Shown: positions 41,971-53,800, counted from the first letter of the stretch. The stretch: DNA of 64,000 bases from Melieria omissa (GCA_963971225.1 OZ020270.1:17781817-17845816), one strand, 5' to 3'. Program-made: numbers and translations. The notes: generated by a model not told the origin, from the sequence alone.

Positions 41971-42764
41971 TTAGTTGCTTTTCCGCCGAATTTCTTGTGG
42001 TACCAGCATACATCATTTCCGCTGTCAGGCGTGCGCGTGCGTCTGCGTGAACTTGATCTCCGTCTTTGTCTCCCGCGCTGCTGAACTTCGGCTTTAATCT
42101 CGGCTATCTCTCGTGACAGGGTGCATATTTGCTGCGACAAGCTTGCCTCCTCGCTCTTCACCGCTACCGAGTGTACGTGCGGCCTGCTGTCACTGACCTC
42201 GCATATCTTGTCTGCGACCAAAGCGATTTTTTCTAGTGGTTCGGTGCTGATAGAGATTATTGTCCGTATGTGTTGCGGCAATCTGATCAGCCAAATCGAT
42301 TTCATCATACCGTCGTTCATCTCGTTGCCGGCCAGTTGTCGCATTTCGCGTAGCAAATGTGATGGTCGTGTGTCGCCCAGCTCCAACTCTTGCAGTAGCT
42401 TCTTTAAACGTTTTTGCTCGGAATCGGCGAACTGTTCCAGTATTCGCGTTTTTAGGGTTTTGTTCATCTCAGTCGTTGGCGGGTTCAGAATTATGTCGCT
42501 TATTTGCGCTAGCACGTTGCTTTCTATAGCGGCGACTACGGTGTGGTATTTGGATTCGTCACTCGTTATGCCGGCCGCAATGAATTGCGACTCGACTTGT
42601 GCCAGCCATAGTTCGGGCATCGCGTGCCAAAATGGCGGAATTTTGACGGTGACTTTCGCAATTTCGTGCTGTGCGTCGCTCCTGCGTGGCTGCTCGTCGC
42701 TTGGGGCGGCTGTAAAATCTACAGCCTGGTTACCGCATTCCATCGCGGTCTCTGCCTTTGGCAT
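41937..42764 (-). CDS. gag: CsRn1-type gag with CHCC finger
   Basis: Intact 275-residue gag from the ATG at 42762-42764. The capsid domain has PPFWHAMPELWLAQVESQF, YHTVVAAIE and LEQFADSEQKRLKKLLQELELGDTRPSHLLREMRQLAG. A basic Arg/Ser-rich stretch follows, and near the C-terminus a finger of the form C-x2-H-x9-C-x3-C ([18 protein letters not shown]). That CHCC finger, in place of the usual CCHC knuckle, defines the CsRn1 group. No break is seen. Confidence 0.92.
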   Translation of the reverse strand: MPKAETAMECGNQAVDFTAAPSDEQPRRSDAQHEIAKVTVKIPPFWHAMPELWLAQVESQFIAAGITSDESKYHTVVAAIESNVLAQISDIILNPPTTEMNKTLKTRILEQFADSEQKRLKKLLQELELGDTRPSHLLREMRQLAGNEMNDGMMKSIWLIRLPQHIRTIISISTEPLEKIALVADKICEVSDSRPHVHSVAVKSEEASLSQQICTLSREIAEIKAEVQQRGRQRRRSSSRRRTRTPDSGNDVCWYHKKFGGKATKCREPCAMALN

Positions 42765-42888
42765 TCCGTGTTAACTTGACGTTGTCGGAGCCTGTGCGTG
42801 CCCGTGCGATGTTCTCGAGGTCGCGTGTTGCCTCTGGTCTAAAGTTGTACGTTCAGGCTGGCTTGTTGCGGTCTCCGTAATGCCAGTT

Positions 42889-42901
42889 GTCGGGGTCACC
42901 A
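42889..42901 (-). promoter_or_regulatory. tRNA-Trp primer binding site
   Basis: The element strand reads TGGTGACCCCGAC two bases after the 5' LTR, the complement of the tRNA-Trp 3' end and the primer known for CsRn1-type elements. Confidence 0.85.
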
Positions 42902-42903
42902 AT

Positions 42904-43172
42904 TGTGGGTTATTTGATATAAAATGCAGGAATACTTTATTGGTATACGTCCACAAACTGCTTACAAGCAGCACTTAAACTAGAAACAAAATGTTAGATT
43001 TGTAAGTCGTCTTTTTCTGCACGTGCCGCTGTCGTAACACCGCTGTCGGAAGAAGATCTTGCCAGAAAAGGGAGGTGGCAGCAGTGCTGTTCGGCTCAGT
43101 GCTGCCAGGCTCAGCTTTCGGCTTTCGACATGTGCAGCGTTGCATTTGGGAGCCTAGATGCAGCGCGCCACA
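42904..43172 (-). repeat. CsRn1-type 5' LTR
   Basis: 269 bp identical to the 3' LTR. It lies within the Tc1 left terminal region; CTTC follows at 43173. Confidence 0.93.
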
Positions 43173-44386
43173 CTTCCATCATCGATAAAACAAAAACTAA
43201 TCAAGTAAAAATAACAAAAGAGGTATCAATTTATTCATTGGAAAGTTTTCTTTGAAATCCTGTTAAAGAAAACTCTGTGGATGCCGGTAAACTCGTGGCA
43301 ACCAGAAAAATCGTTAAAATTTCCAATTGTCGGTGTTATCATAACTTTGATTTCAAAGTCAAATTGTGAGAGAAAATAAGAAATAACTAACAAAAATCAT
43401 TTATGAAATTACATATTAAAGACTAAGAAAAGTAAGTAAAAAATATCATCATTATATTGGTTTAATACTATATAAAATCCGTGTTGGATCTATTGAAGGC
43501 TTGTGAAACAAAATGGGTAGAAAATGTGACCTAACAGTGGAAAAAAGTTTCAAATTGTGGCTTTGGTGAAGGAGGGCAGTGCAGCTACTCTCAAATACCC
43601 AAAAAACTGCAAGTTTCAAAGGCGTTCGTGGCCAATTCTGCAAAAAAAGAGCCGAAATAGTGAGGACTTGCCTTCAGTTTGTAAAACTAATAGGAATAAC
43701 TGCCGCGATATTCGCAAACCTACACCAAGAACCGACCGTAGAGTCGTGCAAAAAGCTTTGGAGAACCGAAATACTCCATGTAGGGTAATTTTAGAAGACC
43801 TAAAGGGTTATGGTGTATCAGTGTTGCTGATGACAGTGCGTCGTCGCTTATACGAAAATGGGTTGATACGCAGGCGTCCAGTGAAATAGCCAAATTTAAC
43901 CAAAGTAATGCGTCAGCGGCGGTTATATTGGGCACAGTTGCATAAGGCATTCAGACAAAACAACTGGACCAAAGTTAATCCATTAAATTTGCTCTTTCCT
44001 GCGATTTTTAACAATAATTCCGATTAACCACTTTTTGCGAAATTCTTTTCATTTTTAGGTTATCTTTAGCGATGAATGTCGCGTGGAATCGTATACTGAA
44101 ATAAAGCAATTTGTGCGAAGAAGACAGTGCGAACGGTATTCAGACGAAAGCATCGTTCCCTGCATTAAACATTCGCCAGCAGTAATGGTTTGGAGCTGTA
44201 TTACATCCAAAAGTCCCGATCCAATACATACCGTTGAATGAACAATGCGCTCCGTCCTATATATAAACGTACTTCAAGGTGTTTTAGCGCCGTATATCGA
44301 TACCCTGCAGAAGCCCAGAGAGGAATACATCTTCATGCAAGATGATGCTCCTTGCCACACAGCGCGATCAAGCATAGCCGCTATTA

Positions 44387-45690
44387 AGGCTTGTCCACGA
44401 AATAACTTTTACATTTTCTATTATTAATAGATACTAAAAAAAATATTGAACTAATGTTTGTGTGAGTATTTATTATCTCTTATAACTCAAAGTTTGTGAT
44501 AATGTACAAATATTTTAAAGTTCAATTGGATTTCTTACAAATCTACGTATTTTTGCTTTCAATCCCCTCATCAAATGTTGCACACCAGATTTTCCAATTT
44601 TTTTGGCCATACTGTTCCACTTTTTTATAAAATCAATCTTTCCCTTAGCACGTTTTTTATATTTCAGTAAGTTTCGTTTCATTATTGCCCAAAATCGTTC
44701 GACTGGCCGAAGCTGTGGGCAATTTGGGGGATTGTGATTTTTCTCAACAACACGGATCTTATTCATTTGGTACCACTCTTTGACAATTTCTGCATAGTGG
44801 ACTGTTGCTAAGTGTGGCCAAAATAAAGGTGGAACAGCGTGCTCTCTGTACAATGGCAAAAGTCGTTTGTTGAGACTTTCCTTCAAGTAAATTTTACTGT
44901 TAAGAGTGCCAGTTGTAACAAAAGGACGAGTGTATTTGCCACAGCTACATATGGCCTGCCAAACCATATACTTTTTACCATATTTGTCCATCCGTTTATA
45001 CTTGAACCTTTTCATAACGCCACCCTTCAGGTATGCTGTGTAATATCCTCGACCTGGAAGCTGTTTGAAATCTTCTTTGACATACGTTTCGTCATCCATT
45101 AACACGCAGCCTTTAAAACGACACAGATCATTCGATAAAAGTTTTCGGGCTCGATTTCTGGCACGCTTTTCCACTTCGGAGTTACGATTTGGCACTTTTT
45201 GAACAACGAAAGATTTGAGCTCGTAGTGTCTTTTAATTTTCGCAATGTATGATTTCGAAACTTCGAATTTTCGTGCCAAATCTCGTAAAGATTGGTTTGG
45301 ATTTTTTTCCAGAGAAACTTTCACCTTACGAGCTATATCTTTATAGACGAAACCTTTTTTTCGTCCGGCTCCGACGATACGGGATGTGGACAGGTCCTTC
45401 TTGTATTTAATTACCACATTTCTAGCTGTTGCGCTGGAAACTTTGGCTAGTCTTCCCAACAATGCGTACAAAGCCGTTGGATTTTCGAAAAAGTGGGCAA
45501 TTATTTTTTGTCGAATTTTCTCTTCTTTAGATGCCATTTTGATTGAATCACTTTGAATTTCAAAATACAATTGACCACTAATAGCTGAAATTTGACAGAT
45601 TCTGAAAAGCGAATTTTTTTTTTAGAAATTTCGGTGCTTACTATACTTTTTTTCGTTTTACATTATAAAAGTTATTTCGTGGACAAGCCT
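44387..45690 (-). mobile_element. mariner-like transposon (1,304 bp)
   Basis: The ends are AGGCTTGTCCACGAAATAAC and its inverse, flanked by TA (44385-44386 and 45691-45692). It holds one open transposase frame on the minus strand. It is inserted in the Tc1 transposase just after its second catalytic residue. Confidence 0.94.
44515..45537 (-). CDS. mariner-like transposase with a changed catalytic residue
   Basis: 340 codons from the ATG at 45537 (MASKEEKIRQ). Upstream open codons start with TTG. N-terminal helix-turn-helix motifs span about 1-110 (TARNVVIKYKKD, SLRDLARKFEVSKSYIAKIK). The catalytic domain starts with VLMDDETYV (first Asp). The second motif reads FWPHLATVHYA where relatives of this group, as I recall, have FWPDLA: the Asp is His, a GAC to CAC change at 44812-44814. 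The third motif is NCPQLRPVERFWAIMK. The frame is otherwise open and full length. The element is therefore probably inactive because of one substitution. The residue assignment is from memory of the family. Confidence 0.9.
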   Translation of the reverse strand: MASKEEKIRQKIIAHFFENPTALYALLGRLAKVSSATARNVVIKYKKDLSTSRIVGAGRKKGFVYKDIARKVKVSLEKNPNQSLRDLARKFEVSKSYIAKIKRHYELKSFVVQKVPNRNSEVEKRARNRARKLLSNDLCRFKGCVLMDDETYVKEDFKQLPGRGYYTAYLKGGVMKRFKYKRMDKYGKKYMVWQAICSCGKYTRPFVTTGTLNSKIYLKESLNKRLLPLYREHAVPPLFWPHLATVHYAEIVKEWYQMNKIRVVEKNHNPPNCPQLRPVERFWAIMKRNLLKYKKRAKGKIDFIKKWNSMAKKIGKSGVQHLMRGLKAKIRRFVRNPIEL

Positions 45691-46109
45691 TAATACATTA
45701 AATTTAAATGTGTTGGCGTGGCCTGGCAATTCTCCCGATCTTAATCCGATAGAGAAGTGCTGGGCATACTTGAAATCTAAAGTGTATAGTTGGTTGAAAC
45801 CCCACGGTAGCGACTTTAAACGAAAATATTACAGATATTTGGTAAAATGATATCCAATTGAGAACAATGATGTCCAATTGCATTGATAGCATGCCTCAAC
45901 GAATAGAGGCAGTTCTAAAAGCTAAGGGTGGACAGACAAAATATTAGAAACTGCAAACTATAATTTACATATCTTGGTACAAAACTTTCCAACGAATAAA
46001 TTGATACCTCATTTGTTATTTTTCCTTGATTAGTTTTTGTTTTATCGATAATGGAAGTAGAAATTTCGAAATTTTTTCATCGGTCATAATTCGATGAACA
46101 GGGACTGTA

Positions 46110-47119
46110 GTAGGGCCCTGCGGCTTTGCCGCAAGCTTGAAGTCAATGGGCCCAATAAATCAAGTTTCTTCATACTATACTCTATGGGGGATGCCACGCC
46201 TCTTTTATGTAATACCCAATCCATTCCTCCAGCCGAAGGGTGTGACCTGGTTTCATTAATATGCGACTTTCTGTTCCAAAGTTACGCGGAAAATTTCAGT
46301 CACAAAGAATATGTCGCGCCCCTTGTTCAACGCCCATAATATTTTGCCAGTAGAATAACACATCTATGGGACGATGATATACAAAACTTCAAAGCTTTCC
46401 AACTTATTGTTCCGAAGCTATTCCACATTACAAATTTGGGTTCTATGGGCGGTGCCATGCCCCTCGTCCAATACCCAACCCATTCCCCATGTCGAAGGGC
46501 ACATCTAAATCGTAAATCTTTGATGTGTGATTTGTAGTTCCACGGTTATTCGAAACATTTGAGTTGGTTAAAAAGAGCCACACCTCTTGTTCAACGTTCA
46601 CAAAATTTTACCAGTGAAACGGCACATCTAAACGGTGACCCCGCACCAAATATTAATGCTGCCCGATTTTTCATTCCGAAGATATTCCATATTGAAATTT
46701 TAAGTTGTATGGGCGGTGCCACACCCCCTTGTAAAAACACCACCCTATTCCCCATATGGAAAAACACAACTAAACCGTACGTTTGTACCGAGTGTCATTA
46801 ATGAGAACACTATAGTTTCAAAGTTACACCGGCATTTAAAAAGTGCCACGCCTCTTGTCCAACGCCCATACAATTTTACCAGTGAAACGGAACATCTAAA
46901 CGGTGGACCCGCACCAAATTCTAATGCTGTTCGACTTCTCATTACGAAAATATTCCATATTGAAAATTTAAATTGTATGGGAGGTGCCACGCCTACCTAT
47001 CGGGTCGCATTCGCAATATGTGGTTTACCGAGACTTACTCAAGACGAACATTCAGTGAAAAATTCAACTAATCGGCTGTCTAGTTTTTGAGTTTTAATGC
47101 CGTGGGACCAACAAACAAA
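46110..47119 (+). repeat. Left arm: hairpin and GCCACGCCC tandem array
   Basis: It begins with GGGCCCTGCGGCTTTGCCGCAAGC, a compact stem-loop (46114-46131). From about 46181 come four units of 260-268 bp (starts near 46181, 46441, 46704 and 46972) with paired GCCACGCCC-type boxes and GAAACGGCACATCTAAACGG. The same family occurs at 11025-14320 and, inverted, at 57480-57755. A non-autonomous Helentron-like element or a fold-back element are both possible. Short open frames here are not genes. Confidence 0.7.
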
Positions 47120-47313
47120 TCGCTCCTTCGCTGCAAGAACGTCATAACTCAAAACTACATCATTCCGAGAAAATTCAATTTTAAAATTTACCGTTGCAGG
47201 CAGTTCAAGGTATCAAAAAATTTTTCATGTCATCTTTTACAAAGACACACAGGGCTGCCATAAACTGAAAAAACATGTTTTTGAGTTATGACGTTCTTGC
47301 AGCGAAGGAGCGA
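47120..47313. mobile_element. Small palindromic MITE (194 bp)
   Basis: The ends are TCGCTCCTTCGCTGCAAGAA and its inverse, with about 34 paired bases through AACGTCATAACTCAAAA. The target duplication is unclear. Confidence 0.75.
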
Positions 47314-47429
47314 AATATACATTAATTTTGATATACAACATAAAGATATTTGCTGCAATGGCTCGCAAAATTTTTTTTATATCCATATTGTTTTGCACAA
47401 ATATAGCACAGTTAATTTCTGTCGTCATG

Positions 47430-48357
47430 GGAAATGCAGGAAGGCGTAAAAGGTGGGCATGCTCAACCTTATATAGCTTATGTTTACCGCTATGAAACAC
47501 AGAATCATTTTATATCAACATTAATTTTCAGACATGTACCGTAGCTTCGTTTTGTTAGTTTAGTAGGCGCGTAAAGTGGGCGTGGCCGATTATATTATAG
47601 CCTATGTTTGCCGCAATGACACGCTGAATCGTTTGATACTCATATTGCTGACAAATATACCATGGCTGATTTGTTATTATAGTGGGCGTGGCGAAAAGGC
47701 ATATCGGGTGGGCGTGATCAATCTTATATATCCTATGTTAACATCAACGAAGCACGGAATCATTCGATATTAATACTGATTTACCGACATGCACCGTAGC
47801 TTCGTTTTGTTAGTTTAGAGGGCACGGAAAGTGGGCGTGGCCGATTATATTATAGTCTATGTTTGCCGCATTGAACGGCTGAATCGTTTGATACCCATAT
47901 TGCTATGACAAATATACCATGGCTGATTTGTTATTATAGTGGGCGTGGCTAAAAGGCATATCAGGTGGACGTAGTCAATCTTAAATATCCTATGTTAACA
48001 TGAATGAAACACGGAATCACTTGAAATTAATACTGATTCACCGACATGTACCGCAGCTTCGTTTTGTTAGTTTAGTAGGCGCGTAAAGTGGGCGTGGCCG
48101 ATTATGTTATAGCCTATGTTTGCCGCAATGATACGCTGAATCGTTTGATACCCATATTGCCTTACAAAAGCATACCATAGATTAGTTTTGTTACCATAGT
48201 GGGCGTAATAAGGGAGCGTGGTCATTCTCATATAGCCTATGTACCATTCCCACAGATAAAAAAATGTTTGGTGCTTATTTCATCTAAATCGGTTCAGTGG
48301 TTTTTGCTTGATTATGGCTCAAAAAACGTCACACTTGCTTTTATATAATAGTATAGA
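47430..48357 (+). repeat. Left arm: GTGGGCGTGGC tandem array and terminal segment
   Basis: Units of about 256 bp (GTGGGCGTGGCCGATTATATTATAG at 47576, 47831 and 48088) alternate with GTGGGCGTGGC(G/T)AAAAGGCATATC. The terminal segment includes ATCTAAATCGGTTCAGTGG and AAAAAACGTCACACTTGC, ending TTATATAATAGTATAGAT. The inverse of all this is 55955-57440. Confidence 0.85.
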
Positions 48358-48359
48358 TA

Positions 48360-49092
48360 ACACCGTACGATAGCATTTTTCACACTGGAAAAAATCCATA
48401 TGGGCGTGAAACTAGGGACCAAACATAGTAATACTGCGTACTCAGTTTTTAATGTCTACGTCCTTTGTCCTTTTAAAAGGACTTCAAAATTTTGAAGGGG
48501 ATACAAAATAAAAAAAATGTATAAAATATACAAAACCTAGTTAGAATATGGCGATATGTATATCAGATGAAAGAGCAAAGGCTCAAAAATTTAAATAAAG
48601 TTGATTTTTTATCTATTTGTAAAAAAAAGAAAAAGGATCCTTGAAAATTTATAACGAATTTTTTGAAAAGTAAGTATGTTAGAACCCAAAATCGCCTTGA
48701 TCACATGCCAAAATTTCATTACTCTATCTTTATTGATTCGAAAGTTATTAAAAAGGCGGAAGCTGCAAGTCTAATGAAGTACAAAACTTCTACTTTATTT
48801 GCGTATCAGTATTTTAAATAATAAATAGATACAAAATCAATTAAGCGAGAATAATGAAATTTTGACTCGTGATCAAGGAGATTTTGGGTTTTAACATACT
48901 GACTTTTCAAGAAAATTCTACATAAATTTTCAAGGATATAAAGGATTAAAATTTTCAAAGGACCGTTGTCATATCCTTTTTTTTACAAATAGCTAAAAAA
49001 TAAATTGTATTTAAATTTTTGAGCCTTCCTCTTTCATTTGATATACATATCGCCATATTCTAACGAGGTTAAGTATTTTTGTCGTACGGTGT
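48360..49092. mobile_element. Fold-back element with ACACCGTACGA ends (733 bp)
   Basis: The ends are ACACCGTACGA and its inverse TCGTACGGTGT. Inside, arms of about 270 bases around TTAGAATATGGCGATATGTATATC are inverted copies. A second, split copy starts at 50688 (ACACCGTGCGAC). It is non-coding. No clear target duplication was found. Confidence 0.78.
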
Positions 49093-49493
49093 AATTTTTG
49101 CTCTGGAAAGCAGTGATTTTTGTTTAGAAAATAATCCAATGAATGAATTGCCTCATGTTAAACCAAACTTAGTTAGTTGTTTGGCGTTTATTTAGAGTTA
49201 AAACCCTATTTAGTAGAGAAGAGTAAAGTGTTCTGTAGAGTAGAGTATTACAAGTGAAATACGTAGGCTGCCTTTTATATTTTTTTCAATAGGGATGGTT
49301 TAGAATGTTTTCGAAAAATCTGAGATTGCCATTGAAAAGATTGTCATTTTTTACCATAAACGTGCTTAGAACATTTTGATGTTCAACAGCTATTTGTGAT
49401 GTTTACAGCTGGTTGAAAAATTCATCTCGGTCAAAAATGGGATTAAACCCTTTACTGCCCCAATTTTTTTAAGTCTAAAAATTGTTCACCATG
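49093..49493. other. Spacer, nothing recognised
   Basis: AT-rich spacer DNA; no gene is seen. Confidence 0.5.
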
Positions 49494-50070
49494 TAAAGGG
49501 TGATCCAACTAGAGGTACTTTTTTCAATAACCTTTTTTTGACAGATCACGCGTGAGTCGTGTCAAGCTGTCATATTATTTTTGTTCAGTATTGTTTGGCA
49601 TTTCATCATAGAAAGACTTACGCCTGAACAACGTTTACAAATCGTTCATCGGTCCATATTTCTTCAAAAATGATGCCGGTGAGAACAGCTAATTTCACGT
49701 AATGGGCCGGTCGATTGGCCACCAAGATCGTGTGATATCACACCGTTAGACTTTTTCTGTGGGGATACGTAAAGTCTAAAGTCTATACGGATAAACCCGC
49801 TTCGATTCAGGCCTTGGAGCAAAACATCACGCGTGTCATTCGCCAGTTACCAGTCGAAATGCTCGAACGAGTCATCGAAAATTGGACTCAACGGATGGAC
49901 CATCTGAGACGTAGCCGCGGCCAACATTTGAAAGAGATAATCTTCAAAAAATAAATGCCAAAGAATGTTCTTTCGAATGATAATAAACATTCCCCGTTAA
50001 ATTTTAATTTTCTGTGTTTTTTTCTTTAAAAAAGTAGGGAACCTCGAAATGGATCACGCTTTAGTTTTAG
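49494..50070 (+). pseudogene. mariner-family transposase remnant, internally deleted
   Basis: A short relic with similar outer ends (AAGGGTGATCCAAC on the left; GGTTCC and GTGGATCACGCTT-like on the right). The N-terminal piece (ERLTPEQRLQIV, about 49610-49650) is joined by deletion to the third catalytic region (NGPVDWPPRSCDITPLDFF, about 49700-49755). A one-base loss follows, then VYTDKPASIQALEQNITRVI and ENWTQRMDHLRRSRGQHL to a stop at about 49951. More than half the protein is missing. Confidence 0.82.
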
Positions 50071-50687
50071 AATCATATAAGAAGGGAAAATTTTTAAAAT
50101 AAAAAAAATTGGCTTTCGTGTGGGCGTGAAACCTATACAAATTTGCGTGCCTTAAGGCCGTACTGGGCACATAAACTAAAAAATTTAACTGATGAACAGT
50201 TTCACGTTTTATTGATTACACCACTCGATACGAAAAATGCACCTAAAAATAAAACACGATGAACACGAAACTGAAAATCAAAACATTTTTTTGAAAAGCG
50301 TTTTCGAAAAACCTTCGAAAAAACAGTTTTTACCCTATTGTTTCAGTTATGAGCACATATCTCGTAAACGAATCATCCGACTAACACAAACTGACCGGAA
50401 CTGGCGGTCAGAAGATAATACCGTAGCCTTTTCAGCTATATATAGATTGTCCAAATCAGATGAGATTTAGGGAAGTTACTGAAGGTGAAAGGTGAATTTT
50501 TCGACCATTTTCAAAATCACAACTTTTGAATGATTTTTTTATGGATAAAATAAATGATCTGGTCTGGTTTTAAAATTCATGATGAATTATATATTATTTG
50601 AGCAAATATTAAGCCTAACATCAATAGAATCAAAAGAAAAATGACAAAGCTATGAAGCAGTGAGTGAACATCAACTTTACATTTATT
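50071..50687. other. Spacer, no gene supported
   Basis: AT-rich. The 77-codon frame at 50237 shows no domain. Confidence 0.45.
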
Positions 50688-50846
50688 ACACCGTGCGACA
50701 AAAAAAAATTGTTTGCCGAGATCCATCCAAGTGTTGATATAGACGTGAAACAAGAGGTCATTTATAATATCTTGGCATAGTCAGTTTTTCATTTTCTGAC
50801 TCAAAGTCCTTTTTAAAGGACTTTATAAATTTTTAGGACATATATA
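50688..50846. repeat. Second ACACCG fold-back element, left piece
   Basis: Similar to 48360-48520 (ACACCGT-CGA, GGCGTGAAAC, GTCCTTTTAAAGGACTT). It is cut at 50846 by a TA-flanked element. Sequence from 55698 on (GTATCAAATGAAAGAGG) resembles the continuation. Confidence 0.65.
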
Positions 50847-50869
50847 CACCAATACCTCGCTTTGCGTCG

Positions 50870-53800
50870 CACAATGGGGTAAACATGCCGAAAACCCGCG
50901 CATTACGGCTAATCTTAAAGTTACGGGCCTTACTTTTTTTTTTGTTTTTCGTAATCTACATGCATGTAGCAGTCAGAAAATGCTTTTTGCATGTAAATTG
51001 GACCGAAACTAACTGCTGTATAGCCGTTCAAATTTGGGTGTTTTTATACTCAATTTCATTTTGTCGATGCAACTTTTTTGATGGTGATGCTGAAATGTCA
51101 ATTAAATCGTTATTTTTTAATATAATCAAATAATTTTTGGTACATATAATAAGCATGTTCCTACATTTAATTTGACATATAACTCTTTTCCATGGCACAT
51201 TTTCTTGTAAAGATATAAGTTCTCAAAGTTTGGTCAAAAACAACGATTTTTTTAGGAAAATGTCCTACTTTCGTGGTGTATAACTTTTATGGATAATCAT
51301 GGATAATCGAAAATCTTTAAGGAAGGTAAGTAGGAACCTTCATAAAAAAAATGATACCCAACTTGTCTGCGGAAAGCTGCGGAATGGTTAAATTTTTGGA
51401 CATTTATTCACTTCTCTTAGTAAGAAAACAAATATATGTATATGAACTAAAAACTTTTTAACGCGCGTATGGGTCGGTACGTTTATAACACTTGGTGCAT
51501 ATATATAGTATTAAAAAAAATAAATAAAGTAAAAATAGATGTAATTTATCAAAAAAATATTTTTGTAATATTATTTAATAATAATATTTAAAAAAATAAA
51601 AATAATATTTTGTATCAATTTTTTCGGCGGGTACGCAGGATGATTCTTGAAAAAGGCAATATATTTCAATAAAACTTTGTGTGGAATTTACGAGTGACCT
51701 AACTAAACTCTGACGTAAAAATGGGCATGGAACGCCCACTTTTAAGTAGGGTTGCCGTATAAGCATACTTGGTTAAATTGGGAAAATTTATTATATTTAT
51801 ATACTTACCAACGTCATCTGCCCTTTTGTGGTTATTTATAACGGTAAGTGGGCATGGTACTCCCCATTAACCCGTTATGAGCCGTATCAACCCGTATCAA
51901 AGGGTTTTTCTTAAGGGGGTGTTCTGTAGTAAAATTTTCAAAAAATCGATTTTTGTTTTTTTGCATTTTTCAACAGGTAATGTTGTTATCTATCGTATAA
52001 AAAAAGGTCTTTGATGAATTCGGACCGGAAAGTCATTTGTAAAGGAGGTTTCGTCACGCGCTCCGCCGAATTTCCACAGTACTTTCAGCGCGCTCACGCG
52101 TTTTTCCCGAAACCATGTTTTTCGAACTGGTTCACACGATTACAAATGATTGAGTAGACGGATTTTGATAATTTTTTTTTTTAATGTTTCTAAAAGTTGT
52201 CGCTATCGTCCGACGAGCGTTTTTTCGATTTTGTTATTAGTTAGTGTTAAATAAATTTTTTTCATTTGAAAAAATGGGAAAAAAAAATTTGTTTACTTTC
52301 AAGTCGCGCCATTTTGGGAATTTTGATGAAAAACAAAAAAGCTCCCGTCGGACGATAATCGCACTCATATCGATTACAACAAAAAATTTTCCGATTTCCA
52401 TGTTTCAGACTGGAGCAATCGTGTGAACCGTCAACGCATGTTTTTTTCGAGGGCATCACTTTGCGGCGCTGCAGTGCAGCAACGAATCAATATTTTTTTA
52501 AACCTTATACTGAATTTTGTAGTTAAAAGTATAATAAAACATTGAAAAAAAACCGCATAAAAAAACATTGAATAGTTACTTCACAGTAGAATTTCAAAAA
52601 ACACCTAAGAAAACGAGCTGTTACTACAGAACACCCCCTTAAATACGAATTACCCTACATGTATGTGTTTTATGTGGGTGTTTTATGAAAGGAGGCAAAA
52701 AATGGGGGCGTGGCTACAATCTAGAGTATTCATAAGTTAGTTTGGGTTGATTTAAATACTTTAACTTTGGTTTTGTTTTTTACTAATGAAGATTTTAAAA
52801 GTGCCTAATTGCCGACTGTAGGGTGCCGGTGCACGGTACAGTTAATCAAATAAAATTATGGTGAACAAATCTCTGAAGAGTCTTGAAGGAGATGTCCAAA
52901 TTTGAGGTATTTATCTTTAACCGTATAGATATTACAGCATAAAATAGGCAATGCGCGGGTTTTTGGCATGTTTACCCCATTGTGGGTACCCCACAATGGG
53001 GTAAACATGCCGAAAACCCGCGCATTACGGCTAATCTTAAAGTTACGGGCCTAACTTCTTTTTGGGATTTTTTGTAATCTACATGCATGTAGCAGTCAGA
53101 AAACGCTTTTTGCATGTAAATTGGACCAAAACTGGCTGCTATATTGCCATTCAAAGTTGTGTGTTTTTATACTCAATTTTATTTTGTCGTCGTAACTTTT
53201 TTGATGATTTTTATTAATTCAGGTGATAAATCACATATATTTTTACTTTATTTATTTTTTTTAATACTATATATATGCACCAAGTGTTATAAACGTACCG
53301 ACCCATACGCGCGTTAAAAAGTTTTCAGTTCATATATATTTCTTTTCTTACTAAGAGAAGTGAATACAAGTCCAAAAATCTAACCATTCCGCAGCTTTCC
53401 GCAGACAAGTTGGGTATCATTTTTTTTATGAAGGTTAATACTTACCTTCCCTAAAGATTTTCGATTATCCATGATTATCCATAAAAGTTATACTCCACGA
53501 AAGTAGGACATTTTCCTAATAAAATCGTTGTTTTTGCCCAAACTTTGAGAACTTATATCTTTACAAGAAAATGTGCCATGGAAAACAATTATATGTCCAA
53601 TTAAATGTAGCAATATGCTTATTATATGTACCAAAAATTATTTGATTATATTTAAAAATAACGATTTAATTGACATTTCAGCATCACCATCAAAATAGTT
53701 GCATCGACAAAATGATATTGAGTATAAAAACACCCAACTTTGAACGGCTATACAGCAGACAGTTTCGGTCCAATTTACATGCAAAAAGCATTTTCTGACT

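Larger units (their letters stand above)
38448..43172 (-). mobile_element. CsRn1-type Ty3/gypsy element
   Basis: 4.7 kb on the minus strand with 269-bp LTRs (38448-38716 and 42904-43172) that I find identical. CTTC duplications flank it (38444-38447 and 43173-43176). The tRNA-Trp primer site and the CHCC-type gag finger place it in the CsRn1/Kabuki group. pol has several frame breaks and one antisense templated insertion. Confidence 0.93.
43512..45945 (+). pseudogene. Tc1-like transposase relic (split)
   Basis: It starts at ATG 43512 (MGRKCDLTVE) and shifts frame within 15 codons. Recognisable pieces are the second helix-turn-helix region (TPRTDRRVVQKALENRNTPCRVI, MTVRRRLYENGL), the first catalytic Asp (FSDECRVESYTE, about 44070), MVWSCI, and the second Asp with QDDAPCHTARS (about 44338-44370). 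A mariner-like element is inserted at 44387. The rest resumes at 45693 with WPGNSPDLNPIEKCWAYLK, holding the Glu of a DD34E-type site. Several stops and frameshifts occur, so the gene is dead. Confidence 0.88.
38394..46107 (+). mobile_element. Tc1-like transposon, split by two insertions
   Basis: The ends are CAGTCCCTGTTCATCGAATT and its inverse, with TA at 38392-38393 and 46108-46109. Subtracting the gypsy element (38448-43172 plus one CTTC) and the mariner-like element (44387-45690 plus one TA) leaves about 1.68 kb, a normal Tc1 length. The transposase relic is on the plus strand. Confidence 0.93.

Noticed and set aside
42121..42774. 217-codon plus-strand frame
   Set aside because: It is the complement of the CsRn1-type gag, which shows clear motifs on the minus strand.
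46094..47090. Proline/asparagine-rich small proteins in the array
   Set aside because: The frames repeat with the tandem unit and are by-products of GCCACGCCC repeats.
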